This document shows positions 57,973 to 64,000 of a DNA stretch of 64,000 nt, in pieces. Position numbers and translations under genes: made by a program. Each line of letters opens with the position of its first letter. The first letter of the stretch is position 1. Source of the DNA: an uncultured Oscillibacter sp. (GTDB lineage Bacteria; Bacillota; Clostridia; Oscillospirales; Oscillospiraceae); NCBI RefSeq assembly GCF_910579365.1, contig NZ_CAJTUX010000003.1, forward strand, positions 29,538 through 93,537, read 5' to 3'. The notes under the pieces are model-generated. The model was not told where the DNA came from and made no database searches. It saw nothing but the letters and a program-made list of their open reading frames with translations.

Positions 57973-57987
57973 TTCCGCTATACGGAA
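57973..57987. promoter_or_regulatory. IclR-type operator-like palindrome 1
   Basis: TTCCGCTATACGGAA: perfect 5-base arms around a 5-base AT-rich centre. It lies just downstream of the minus-strand promoter at 58010-58038, where a bound repressor would block transcription of the 14-gene cluster. Assignment to the divergent IclR is inference. Confidence 0.6.
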
Positions 57988-57992
57988 TTAAA

Positions 57993-58007
57993 TTCCTTAA
58001 ATCGGAA
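57993..58007. promoter_or_regulatory. IclR-type operator-like palindrome 2
   Basis: TTCCTTAAATCGGAA: the same 15-base architecture as palindrome 1, with a mismatch in one arm. Its centre is exactly 20 bp from that of palindrome 1, about two helical turns, placing both on one face of the DNA. Confidence 0.6.
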
Positions 58008-58009
58008 AA

Positions 58010-58038
58010 ATAAAAAAGTCGCAGAGAAGGACTGTCAA
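58010..58038 (-). promoter_or_regulatory. Sigma-A promoter of the 14-gene cluster
   Basis: On the minus strand a perfect TTGACA (58033-58038), 17-bp spacer, TTTTAT (58010-58015). The leader to the aminotransferase gene would be about 190 bases and holds the two palindromes at its start. The divergent iclR promoter could not be assigned with confidence (58040-58140 is AT-rich). Confidence 0.65.
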
Positions 58039-58149
58039 AATGCGATTATTTATTTCCATTTTTCTTGTATGTATGATATATTAAAAGCAGCGTTTTGTCA
58101 AGCTATTTTGGATAATATAGCTAAGGCCAAAAAAAGGAGTTAATAAAAC

Positions 58150-58917
58150 ATGGCGAAAGAGCAAGTATCCAGCATCCTTCGGGCGTTGGAAATTTTAGAG
58201 TGCTTTATGGACAACGGAACGGAATGGACCCTGAAAAACCTGGTTGAAAAGTTGGATATGCCTACAACAACGGTCTTCCGGCAGCTGTCCACTTTAACGG
58301 AACGGGGCTATTTGATTCAGGACCCTCTTCGAAAAAGCTATCGGATCGGGCCGCGCCTCCTATTGCTTTCCAGCACCATCCTGAGCCATTGCGATCTGCG
58401 CAGCATTGCCAGGGCAGAGCTGGAGAAGTTGTCGGCTTCCGTGAAAGAAACCATCAATCTAAGCGTGCTGCTGGACAGGGATATCTTCTACCTCGACAAG
58501 GTGGAAACCTTCCGCTCAGTCGTGTGCAACACCAAGATTGGAAGCCGCGCGCCCGCGCACGCCACCAGCAGCGGAAAGGTCATGCTGGCATATAAAGATG
58601 AAGCGTTCATCGACAACTACTGCCGCCATCTCTCGGATATTCCAAAGCTCACAGACAAGACCATCTCCACGCCGGAGCAGCTGCGCAAAGAGCTGGTCTG
58701 CGCCAGAATCAATGGGTATGCCACCGACGACGGGGAGATCGAACCGGGCCTGATCTGCGTGGGCGCACCCATCCTGGGCCTTGACCAGGCAGTCTTGGGC
58801 GCGGTCAGCATTGCCGGCCCGACGTTCCGCATGAAAGAGGAGCTGGATTCCATGATCCTTGCGATCAAGCGGACCGCCTCGAATATTTCGGCCCTCCTTG
58901 GCGGACAGTACTGGTGA
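58150..58917 (+). CDS. IclR-family transcriptional regulator
   Basis: A 255-residue regulator starting at ATG 58150 behind AAAAGGAG. The N-terminal winged HTH is SSILRALEILECFMDNGTEWTLKNLVEKLDMPTTTVFRQLSTLTERGYLIQD. The C-terminal GAF-like effector domain has SRAPAHATSSGKVMLAY, the DDGEIEPGLICVGAPI segment and VLGAVSIAGPTFRM, typical of IclR/KdgR proteins that bind small carboxylates or related ligands. It is divergent from, and probably controls, the minus-strand cluster at 41.0-57.8 kb. It ends at a terminator. Confidence 0.92.
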   Translation: MAKEQVSSILRALEILECFMDNGTEWTLKNLVEKLDMPTTTVFRQLSTLTERGYLIQDPLRKSYRIGPRLLLLSSTILSHCDLRSIARAELEKLSASVKETINLSVLLDRDIFYLDKVETFRSVVCNTKIGSRAPAHATSSGKVMLAYKDEAFIDNYCRHLSDIPKLTDKTISTPEQLRKELVCARINGYATDDGEIEPGLICVGAPILGLDQAVLGAVSIAGPTFRMKEELDSMILAIKRTASNISALLGGQYW

Positions 58918-59042
58918 AGCCTTCCCCGGCCACTACATAGATCATGGCTCCCGCCGCGAAGCTGAGGAGATATGGCAGGGCCGGAAGAAAGAACCCTGCG
59001 GTCCAGCACCGCAGCCGGCGCCCCTCCCCTCGCTAAAACGCA

Positions 59043-59086
59043 GGGAGGCATGCGCAGCGCGCCGCTGCCATGCCTCCCCATTGTTT
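59043..59086. terminator. Bidirectional terminator between iclR and the feo operon
   Basis: Outer stem GGGAGGCATG (59043-59052) with CATGCCTCCC (59069-59078) and inner stem GCAGCG/CGCTGC with a one-base bulge, then CATTGTTTT on the plus strand. On the minus strand TGCGTTTTA follows. It lies between convergent genes. Confidence 0.78.
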
Positions 59087-59093
59087 TGATAGA

Positions 59094-59246
59094 TTATTCT
59101 GCGCGGCCATGACAGCCGCCGCAGGAGGCGCAGTCGCCGTTACAGCCGCCGGACCTGCGGGACCTCCACAGGGACCGGACGGCCAGCGCCACAACCGCAG
59201 CCAGCGCGGCAATCGCAATCAGGTTTCCCAATACAGCGGACATCAT
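59094..59246 (-). CDS. FeoB-associated Cys-rich membrane protein
   Basis: A 50-residue protein starting at the first of two ATGs (59246), 21 bp after feoB. One helix (about 5-23, VLGNLIAIAALAAVVALAV) is followed by basic residues and a Cys-rich tail CNGDCASCGGCHG (spacing C-x3-C-x2-C-x2-C). This is the layout of the small FeoB-associated proteins (PF12669-like) in Firmicutes. It may assist FeoB gating or bind iron. Its RBS is AAAGGAG. It is the last gene of the feo unit. Confidence 0.85.
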   Translation of the reverse strand: MMSAVLGNLIAIAALAAVVALAVRSLWRSRRSGGCNGDCASCGGCHGRAE

Positions 59247-59267
59247 TCGCGCTCCTTTCCAAGCCGG

Positions 59268-61478
59268 TTACTTCGCGGCAGCCGCCACGGAGGTCAGACA
59301 GTGATGCTCGGTCTCCCCCTGATAGCCCTTGCGGAAGAGCAGATAGAGGATTCCGGCCAGCAGGACCAGCGCCGCGACGGTGCCGGTTCCAAAGACCGCC
59401 TCGCCGGTGACGAGGCCGCCGAGCTGGAACACAATCAGAGACGCCGCATAGGCGAAACCGCACATGTAGCCAATCGCCGCCGCCGTCCACTTCGCGTTGT
59501 TCATCTCCCGCTTGATGGCGCCCATGGCGGCGAAGCAGGGGGCGCAGAGAAGGTTGAAGATCATGAAGCTGTAAGCCGCCATCGCTCCGAAGTCCGCGCC
59601 GATGGCGGCGTAGATGCCGCTGGCGTCCTCCATCAAGTCCGCCTCCCCGGCGTACTGATACAGCACGCCGAAGGTGTTGACGACCTCCTCCTTGGCGATG
59701 AGGCCGGTGACCGTGGCAACGGTGGCCTTCCAGGCCATGTCGCCCGCCCAGCCGATGGGGGCAAAAATCCAGGCCACGGCGCTGCCGATGGAGGCCAGGA
59801 GGGAGGCGTTGTTGTCCTCCACAGCGCCAAAGGCGCCGTCCACGAAGCCATAACCCTGGAGGAACCACAACACGATGGAGCTGAGGAGGATGATGGTCCC
59901 CGCCCGCTTGATGAAGCTCCAGCCCCGCTCCCAGGTGGCCCGAAGGACGTTTCCAGCGGAGGGCGCGTGGTAGGCGGGCAGCTCCATGACGAAGGGGGCG
60001 GGCTCCCCGGCGAAGGCCTTGAACTTTTTCAGCATGATGCCGGAGATCACCACGGCGGCGATGCCGATGAAGAACGCCGACACGGCCACCAGGGCGGACC
60101 CGCCGAACACCGCGCCCGCGAACAGGCCGATGATGGGCATTTTCGCGCCGCAGGGGATGAAGCCGGTGGTCATGATGGTCATCTTCCGGTCCCGGTCCTG
60201 TTCAATGGTCCGGGAGGCCATGATGCCGGGGACGCCGCAGCCCGTGGCCACCAGCATGGGGATGAAGCTCTTGCCGGAGAGGCCGAAGCGGCGGAAAATC
60301 CGGTCCATGATGAAGGCCACACGGGCCATATAGCCCACATCCTCCAGAATGGCCAGCAGCAAAAACAGCACCAGCATCTGGGGCACGAAGCCCAGCACCG
60401 CGCCCACACCGGCGACGATACCGTCCTGAATCAGGCCGTACAGCCAGCCGCTGACGCCCAGGAAGGTGAGGATGCCGTCAAAGAAATTGGGGACAAGTTC
60501 GCCAAAGAGCACGTCGTTGGCCCAGTCGGTGCCGAAGGTGCCAATGCCCACGCCGCCGTCCGCGACGGAGGTCCCCATGGCGACGGCGTAGATGCAGAAC
60601 ATAATGACCGCGAAGATGGGCAGCGCCAGAATCCGGTTGGTGACGATCTGGTCGATCTTGTCGGAGACGGAGAGACTGCCCTTGGCGGCCTTCTTCCGCA
60701 CCGCCTTGGTGACCACGCCGTTGATGTAGGAGTACCGCTGGTTGGTGATGATGCTCTCCGCGTCGTCGTCCAGCTCCCGCTCACAGTCGGCGATGTGCTC
60801 TTCCAGATGGGCCTTCAGGTCCGAGGCGAGATTCAGCTCCTCCAGAACCTTCTCGTCCCGCTCAAAAATCTTGATGGCGTACCACCGGAGATAGCTGTCC
60901 GCCACCTTGCCCTGGATGGATTCCTCAATGTGGGCCAGGGCGTGCTCCACGCTGCCGGTGAACACGTGAGGCAGCTCCCCGGTCTGACGGCGCCGGGCCA
61001 GAGCCATGGCCTTTTCCGCAGCGTCCATGCCGCCCTCGCCCTTGAGGGCACTCATCTCCACCACCTCGCAGCCCAGGGCGCCGCCCAGCTTGGCAAGGTC
61101 GATGGCATCGCCGTTCTTCCGCACCAGGTCGATCATGTTCACCGCCACCACCACGGGCAGCCCCAGCTCGATGAGCTGGGTGGTAAGGTACAAGTTCCGC
61201 TCAATGTTTGTGCCGTCCACGATGTTGAGAATGGCGTCCGGCTTCTCCTTCACCAGATAGCTCCGGGCCACCACCTCCTCCAGGGTGTAGGGGGACAGGG
61301 AATAGATACCGGGCAGGTCCTGGATGACCACGTCCTTGTGGCCTTTCAGCTTGCCCTCCTTTTTCTCTACCGTAACGCCCGGCCAGTTGCCCACGTACTG
61401 GCTGGAGCCGGTCAGGGCGTTGAACAGCGTCGTCTTGCCGCAGTTCGGATTGCCCGCCAGGGCAATTTTGATGTCCAT
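59268..61478 (-). CDS. feoB: Ferrous iron transport protein FeoB
   Basis: A 736-residue membrane transporter for Fe(II). The N-terminal G domain has G1 GNPNCGKTT, G2 at NWPGVTVEKKEG, G3 DLPGIYSL and G4 VNMIDL. A GDI helical region follows, then the membrane part with two Gate domains (LVATGCGVPGIMASRTI; FIPCGAKMPIIGLFAG) holding the conserved cysteines of FeoB pores, and the end LLFRKGYQGETEHHC. Length and motifs are normal. It has its own promoter with an iron-box-like palindrome, behind a terminator that separates it from feoA. Confidence 0.96.
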   Translation of the reverse strand: MDIKIALAGNPNCGKTTLFNALTGSSQYVGNWPGVTVEKKEGKLKGHKDVVIQDLPGIYSLSPYTLEEVVARSYLVKEKPDAILNIVDGTNIERNLYLTTQLIELGLPVVVAVNMIDLVRKNGDAIDLAKLGGALGCEVVEMSALKGEGGMDAAEKAMALARRRQTGELPHVFTGSVEHALAHIEESIQGKVADSYLRWYAIKIFERDEKVLEELNLASDLKAHLEEHIADCERELDDDAESIITNQRYSYINGVVTKAVRKKAAKGSLSVSDKIDQIVTNRILALPIFAVIMFCIYAVAMGTSVADGGVGIGTFGTDWANDVLFGELVPNFFDGILTFLGVSGWLYGLIQDGIVAGVGAVLGFVPQMLVLFLLLAILEDVGYMARVAFIMDRIFRRFGLSGKSFIPMLVATGCGVPGIMASRTIEQDRDRKMTIMTTGFIPCGAKMPIIGLFAGAVFGGSALVAVSAFFIGIAAVVISGIMLKKFKAFAGEPAPFVMELPAYHAPSAGNVLRATWERGWSFIKRAGTIILLSSIVLWFLQGYGFVDGAFGAVEDNNASLLASIGSAVAWIFAPIGWAGDMAWKATVATVTGLIAKEEVVNTFGVLYQYAGEADLMEDASGIYAAIGADFGAMAAYSFMIFNLLCAPCFAAMGAIKREMNNAKWTAAAIGYMCGFAYAASLIVFQLGGLVTGEAVFGTGTVAALVLLAGILYLLFRKGYQGETEHHCLTSVAAAAK

Positions 61479-61498
61479 AGGGACTCCTCTCCTTTCAA

Positions 61499-61527
61499 AT
61501 GTTAGCGAAAACTAACTTTTAGTTCAA
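61499..61527 (-). promoter_or_regulatory. Sigma-A promoter of feoB overlapping a metalloregulator-type palindrome
   Basis: On the minus strand TTGAAC (61522-61527), 17-bp spacer, TAACAT (61499-61504), 20 bp upstream of feoB. The palindrome GTTAGCGAAAACTAAC (61501-61516) covers the -10 and spacer. A further overlapping palindrome AACTAACTTTTAGTT extends to 61524. Bound repressor would block the promoter. Confidence 0.7.
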
Positions 61528-61548
61528 AAAACAGCGGCCCGGTGCCGC
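61526..61548 (-). terminator. Possible terminator between feoA and feoB
   Basis: On the minus strand GCGGC/GCCGC stem (61534-61548) followed by TGTTTTTTG. The stem is only 5 bp, so it may be a partial terminator that reduces readthrough into feoB. The rest of 61549-61676 holds an imperfect inverted repeat (TTTTTGTGACG-type arms, about 61559-61590) and no gene. Confidence 0.5.
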
Positions 61549-61676
61549 CTTTCAGCTATTTTTGCGACGGCATGCGCGTCACAAAAATACCGAGACGCAC
61601 GCGCCTTGGGCGCGCTCGCCTGTGACCGATGTCACTGGCGGGGGGGGAATCGAAGGGGGGGAACGAAGTCCCCTCT

Positions 61677-61898
61677 TTAAGAAACCTCGATCATCTCCGC
61701 GTCGCCCTTGCGGACGGACAGCTCATAGCCCCGGACATTCAATTCCATCGGGTCGCCCAAAGGGGCCACTTTCCGCACGAAAATCTCCACGCCCTTGGTA
61801 ATGCCCATGTCCATGATCCGGCGCTTCACCGGACCCTCCCCGTGGAGCCGCGCCACGGTGACGGTCTCGCCCACCTTCACATCCTTCAGCGTCTTCAT
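61677..61898 (-). CDS. feoA: FeoA family protein (first copy upstream of feoB)
   Basis: A 73-residue SH3-like FeoA protein. MKTLKDVKVGETVTVARLHGEGPVKRRIMDMGITKGVEIFVRKVAPLGDPMELNVRGYELSVRKGDAEMIEV matches FeoA throughout, with the RRIMDMGITKG and GDPMELNVRGYELSVR segments. FeoA is a cytoplasmic partner that supports FeoB activity. It lies 24 bp after the second feoA-like gene and 198 bp before feoB. Confidence 0.93.
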   Translation of the reverse strand: MKTLKDVKVGETVTVARLHGEGPVKRRIMDMGITKGVEIFVRKVAPLGDPMELNVRGYELSVRKGDAEMIEVS

Positions 61899-61922
61899 CC
61901 TGCTCTCCTCCTTTATGCCATT

Positions 61923-62135
61923 TTACACCATGATGCGGTTTGCCATGGTCCTGTCCAGCGCGATCCGGCTGTCCTTCACCTGCACGATCAGGTTTCCGGC
62001 AATCTCGCTGACCACCGTCACATCGCCGTCCACCACAAAGCCCAGCTCCGCCAGATGCTGGCGTACCTCGTCCTTCCCGGAAATCCTGCGGATCGTGACG
62101 GTCTCTCCCGGCTTTGCCATTGTCAGCGGCATCAT
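61923..62135 (-). CDS. FeoA family protein (second, divergent copy)
   Basis: A 70-residue FeoA-like protein. The start chosen is ATG 62135 (MMPLTMAKPGETVTIRRI) with GGAGG upstream; the longer frame to 62186 runs into a palindromic operator. The domain pattern is shared with the other copy (GETVTIRRISGKDEVRQHLAELGFVVDGDVTVVSEIAGNLIVQVKDSRIALDRTMANRIMV). Paired small FeoA proteins ahead of FeoB are common in Clostridia. It is the first gene of the feo unit. Confidence 0.9.
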   Translation of the reverse strand: MMPLTMAKPGETVTIRRISGKDEVRQHLAELGFVVDGDVTVVSEIAGNLIVQVKDSRIALDRTMANRIMV

Positions 62136-62159
62136 TCCTTCGCCCCCTCCTGCCACGTA

Positions 62160-62175
62160 GTTAGTAAAATCTAAC
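62160..62175. promoter_or_regulatory. Metalloregulator-type palindrome upstream of feoA (box B)
   Basis: GTTAGTAAAATCTAAC has the GTTAG-N6-CTAAC geometry shared with 61501-61516 and 62249-62264. It lies just downstream of the feoA promoter. The half-sites TTAG/CTAA resemble DtxR/IdeR-type boxes; the binding protein is inferred. Confidence 0.65.
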
Positions 62176-62190
62176 CCCGAAATCACCGCT

Positions 62191-62219
62191 AGTTTAACTC
62201 AACTAACCTTCCTTGTCAA
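62191..62219 (-). promoter_or_regulatory. Sigma-A promoter of the feoA-feoA unit
   Basis: On the minus strand a perfect TTGACA (62214-62219), 17-bp spacer, TAAACT (62191-62196), with the TAGTT...AACTA inverted repeat (about 62190-62205) covering the -10 and part of the spacer. The first feoA start is 56 bp downstream. Confidence 0.72.
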
Positions 62220-62248
62220 GGGCTCATTCAGAAAAATCTGCTTCTTTA

Positions 62249-62264
62249 GTTAGAATCTACTAAC
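62249..62264. promoter_or_regulatory. Metalloregulator-type palindrome upstream of the feoA promoter (box C)
   Basis: GTTAGAATCTACTAAC, the third copy of GTTAG-N6-CTAAC, 30 bp upstream of the -35. The remaining bases to 62440 show no gene; a plausible -10 for the next plus-strand gene (TATAGT) is near 62459 with only a weak -35. Confidence 0.6.
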
Positions 62265-62495
62265 TCGTGCACAACACCCGGCGCGCAGCGAGATTTTCTT
62301 GTGCACATCCACCACAGGCCGCCAAATCCCAGCCGGGTGTCCGCGACCGCGCATGGCGGCGGCCTCCGAATGGAGAGCTGCCGCCGGTTTCTTCGCCTTC
62401 TTCCCCCGTGTTTTTTGGAAAACTGCCCATATGTCCTTTTCCACTCCCGCCCGATCTTGTATAGTAAGCCTATCAATCATAAAGGAGTGGGCCCC

Positions 62496-63347
62496 ATGAA
62501 AAAAGTCGAGCGAGCGTATACCTCCCTGCGCGAGCGGATCAGGACGGAATGGGTTCTGTATCTGCTGGCCTTCGTCTTCATCCTCATTGCGGACTCCATC
62601 GGACAGATCAAGATTCCCGTCTGGAAGGGCACCTTCATCATCTTCCCCATCTTCTACGCCCTGTTCCTGGGCATCCTGACCGGCCCCAACGTCTTCAAGA
62701 TTCTGGACGACAATAAGGTGAAAGCCGCCTCCGGCCTGGTGGGCGTGGCCATCCTCCCCTTTGTGGCAAAGCTGGGCATCAACGCCGGGGCCAACATCTC
62801 CATCGTCATCTCCGCCGGCCCCGCCCTGCTTCTCCAGGAGTTCGGCAACCTCTGCACCATCTTCCTGGCCATGCCCATCGCCCTGATGCTGGGTCTCAAG
62901 CGGGAGGCCATTGGAGCCGCCCACTCCATCAACCGGGAGACGAACCTGGCCCTGATGCAGGACATGTTCGGCGCGGACTCTCTGGAGGCCCAGGGCAGCC
63001 TCTCCGTGTACATCGTCGGCGGCATGGTGGGCACCATCTACTTCGGCTTCATGGCCTCCATGGCCGCGGCCACCGGTCTCTTCCACCCCTACGCCCTGGG
63101 TATGGCCTCCGGCGTGGGCGCGGGCATCCTGATGAGCTCCGCCGTGGCGGCCCTGTCCGAGGTCATGCCCGCCTACGCCGATCAGATCGCCGCCATGGCC
63201 TCCGCCAGCGAGACCATCTCCGGCATCGACGGCATCTACATGGCAATTTTCCTGGGCGTGCCCCTGTGCAACTTCCTGTACCGCAAGCTGGAGCCCACAC
63301 TGGGCCGCCTGACCAAATCCGGCCGGGAACTGGCCGGGAAAAACTGA
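62496..63347 (+). CDS. Polytopic membrane protein, DUF3100-like
   Basis: A 283-residue membrane protein. The start chosen is ATG 62496 (MKKVERAYTSLRERIRTEW) behind AAAGGAG; a longer frame starts in non-coding sequence. About eight hydrophobic segments are visible, beginning VLYLLAFVFILIADSIGQI. The segments PIFYALFLGILTGPNVFKIL, FGNLCTIFLAMPIALMLGLKREAIGAAHSINRE and YALGMASGVGAGILMSSAVAALSEV suggest the DUF3100 family of putative transporters. It is followed 13 bp later by another small membrane protein and then a TauE-like protein. The substrate is unknown. Confidence 0.7.
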   Translation: MKKVERAYTSLRERIRTEWVLYLLAFVFILIADSIGQIKIPVWKGTFIIFPIFYALFLGILTGPNVFKILDDNKVKAASGLVGVAILPFVAKLGINAGANISIVISAGPALLLQEFGNLCTIFLAMPIALMLGLKREAIGAAHSINRETNLALMQDMFGADSLEAQGSLSVYIVGGMVGTIYFGFMASMAAATGLFHPYALGMASGVGAGILMSSAVAALSEVMPAYADQIAAMASASETISGIDGIYMAIFLGVPLCNFLYRKLEPTLGRLTKSGRELAGKN

Positions 63348-63360
63348 GGAGGACAGAGCA

Positions 63361-63807
63361 ATGACGATTAAGGATTGGATTTTCGTTCTGGCCATTTCCG
63401 GCCTGGGTATGATGACCGCCAATTTCATCGGCTTCGACGTGGCCTTTACCGAGTCCCTGCCCGGCGTGCTGGTACTGCTGCTCATCGCCCTGTGCGCTGC
63501 GGGCCTGTCCTATTTGATTCCCCTCAAGCTGCCCACGGTGGCCTACTGCTCCATCCTGGGACTGCTGTGCGCCTGCCCCCTGTCGCCGGTCGCCCAGTTT
63601 GTCATTGAGTCCGCCGAGAAGATCAACTTCACCGCGCCTCTGACCATGGTGGGCGCCTTCGCCGGCATGTCCATCAGCAACCAGCTGAAGATGTTCTTCA
63701 AGCAGGGCTGGAAGCTCATCATCATCACCATCCTGGTTATGACCGGCACCTTCTTCGGCTCCCTTGCAATAGCCCAGGTGGTCCTCCAGTTGACCCATGC
63801 CATCTGA
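63361..63807 (+). CDS. Small polytopic membrane protein
   Basis: A 148-residue protein with four hydrophobic segments (WIFVLAISGLGMMTANFIGF; VLVLLLIALCAAGLSYLI; YCSILGLLCACPLSPVA; LIIITILVMTGTFFGSLAI). The RBS is GAGGA. Its layout resembles one half of two-part carboxylate exporters (LysO/DUF340-like), and it probably works with the DUF3100-like protein 13 bp upstream. I do not recognise a named family with certainty. The next gene begins inside its last codons. Confidence 0.6.
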   Translation: MTIKDWIFVLAISGLGMMTANFIGFDVAFTESLPGVLVLLLIALCAAGLSYLIPLKLPTVAYCSILGLLCACPLSPVAQFVIESAEKINFTAPLTMVGAFAGMSISNQLKMFFKQGWKLIIITILVMTGTFFGSLAIAQVVLQLTHAI

Positions 63808-64000
63808 GCTGATTTTGGCCGCCCTGGGCAGCTGCGCCGTGGGACTTTTTATCGGCTGGTGCGGCGTGGCGGGCTTCCTGCTGCCCATCCTCTTTGTCAA
63901 TGCCTGCGGCCTCACCGTCACGGAGAGCCTGCTTGCCAGCTTTCTCTGCTTCGCCGTCTCCGGGGCCATCGGCTCCTGGAACTACCGCCGCCGGGGGGAG
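63797..64000 (+). CDS. TauE/SafE-type (TSUP) membrane transporter, 5' part
   Basis: The first 68 codons of a membrane protein cut by the window end. It starts at ATG 63797, overlapping the previous gene by 11 bases. The N-terminus (LILAALGSCAVGLFIGWCGVAGFLLPILFVNACGLTVTESLLASFLCFAVSGAIGSWNYRRRGE) has the two-helix pattern of the sulfite exporter TauE/SafE family. These proteins move small anions such as sulfoacetate or sulfite. Only the start can be seen. Confidence 0.65.
   Translation, partial: MPSELILAALGSCAVGLFIGWCGVAGFLLPILFVNACGLTVTESLLASFLCFAVSGAIGSWNYRRRGE

Noticed and set aside
1..64000. CRISPR arrays, tRNA, rRNA genes and phage integration sites.
   Set aside because: No spaced direct repeats, no tRNA T-loop pattern with flanking stems, and no rRNA segment seen. 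No integrase or attachment duplication was found.

Overview
The window reads as a chromosomal segment of a GC-rich, endospore-forming anaerobic member of the Clostridia. Its gene content and codon usage resemble the Oscillospiraceae (Flavonifractor, Oscillibacter and Lawsonibacter-like genera); this is inference, since no rRNA or tRNA gene is present. Supporting signs are a SpoIID homologue, a SleB-type cortex hydrolase, copper-amine-oxidase-like N-terminal domains, an Nfn electron-bifurcating pair, a pyruvate:ferredoxin oxidoreductase, SLH repeats and lipoprotein signals.

Layout. 0-4 kb (+): end of mnmG, then a cyclase-family hydrolase coupled to a divergent MurT/GatD-like pair. 4-6.5 kb: SleB-like hydrolase and glutamate dehydrogenase. 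6.6-12.1 kb (+): a LacI regulator with an AUA start codon, three operator-like palindromes, a sugar ABC importer without an ATPase, and an MBL-fold hydrolase. 12.2-20.6 kb (-): gdpP, rplI, dnaB, tilS, hpt, ftsH, with a tandem duplication between gdpP and rplI. 20.7-21.1 kb: remnant of an ISAs1-type transposase. 21.3-23.4 kb (-): radical SAM protein and aminotransferase. 23.7-29.5 kb (+): SpoIID, a degenerate polysaccharide deacetylase, a two-component system and an HtrA protease. 29.6-34.9 kb: exonuclease III, SUFU-domain protein, split ThrE exporter, acyl-ACP thioesterase, SLH protein. 34.9-39.3 kb (-): trmD/rimM, then nfnA-nfnB-lipoprotein. 39.6-40.7 kb: two small accessory genes of less typical composition.

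41.0-57.8 kb (-) is the main accessory feature. It holds 14 tightly packed co-directional genes: aminotransferase, PFOR, a FabZ-like hotdog protein, OppABCDF, three SDRs, a DUF885 metallopeptidase, an amidohydrolase-fold protein and a homoserine-dehydrogenase-like protein. An IclR regulator is divergent, and two matching 15-bp palindromes lie just downstream of a good promoter. A reasonable reading is regulated import of peptides, hydrolysis, transamination to 2-oxo acids and oxidative decarboxylation; the true substrate is unknown. 59.1-62.3 kb (-): feoA-feoA-feoB and a Cys-rich FeoB partner, with three GTTAG-N6-CTAAC boxes. 62.5-64 kb (+): membrane proteins, the last cut by the window edge.

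Several enzyme-fold proteins here lack the residues their families use for catalysis: the GatD-like protein, the deacetylase-like protein, one SDR and the amidohydrolase-like protein. These comparisons are by eye against remembered family motifs or homologues. They are the most interesting observations, together with the IclR-controlled cluster, the rplI-head duplication and the AUA start codon.
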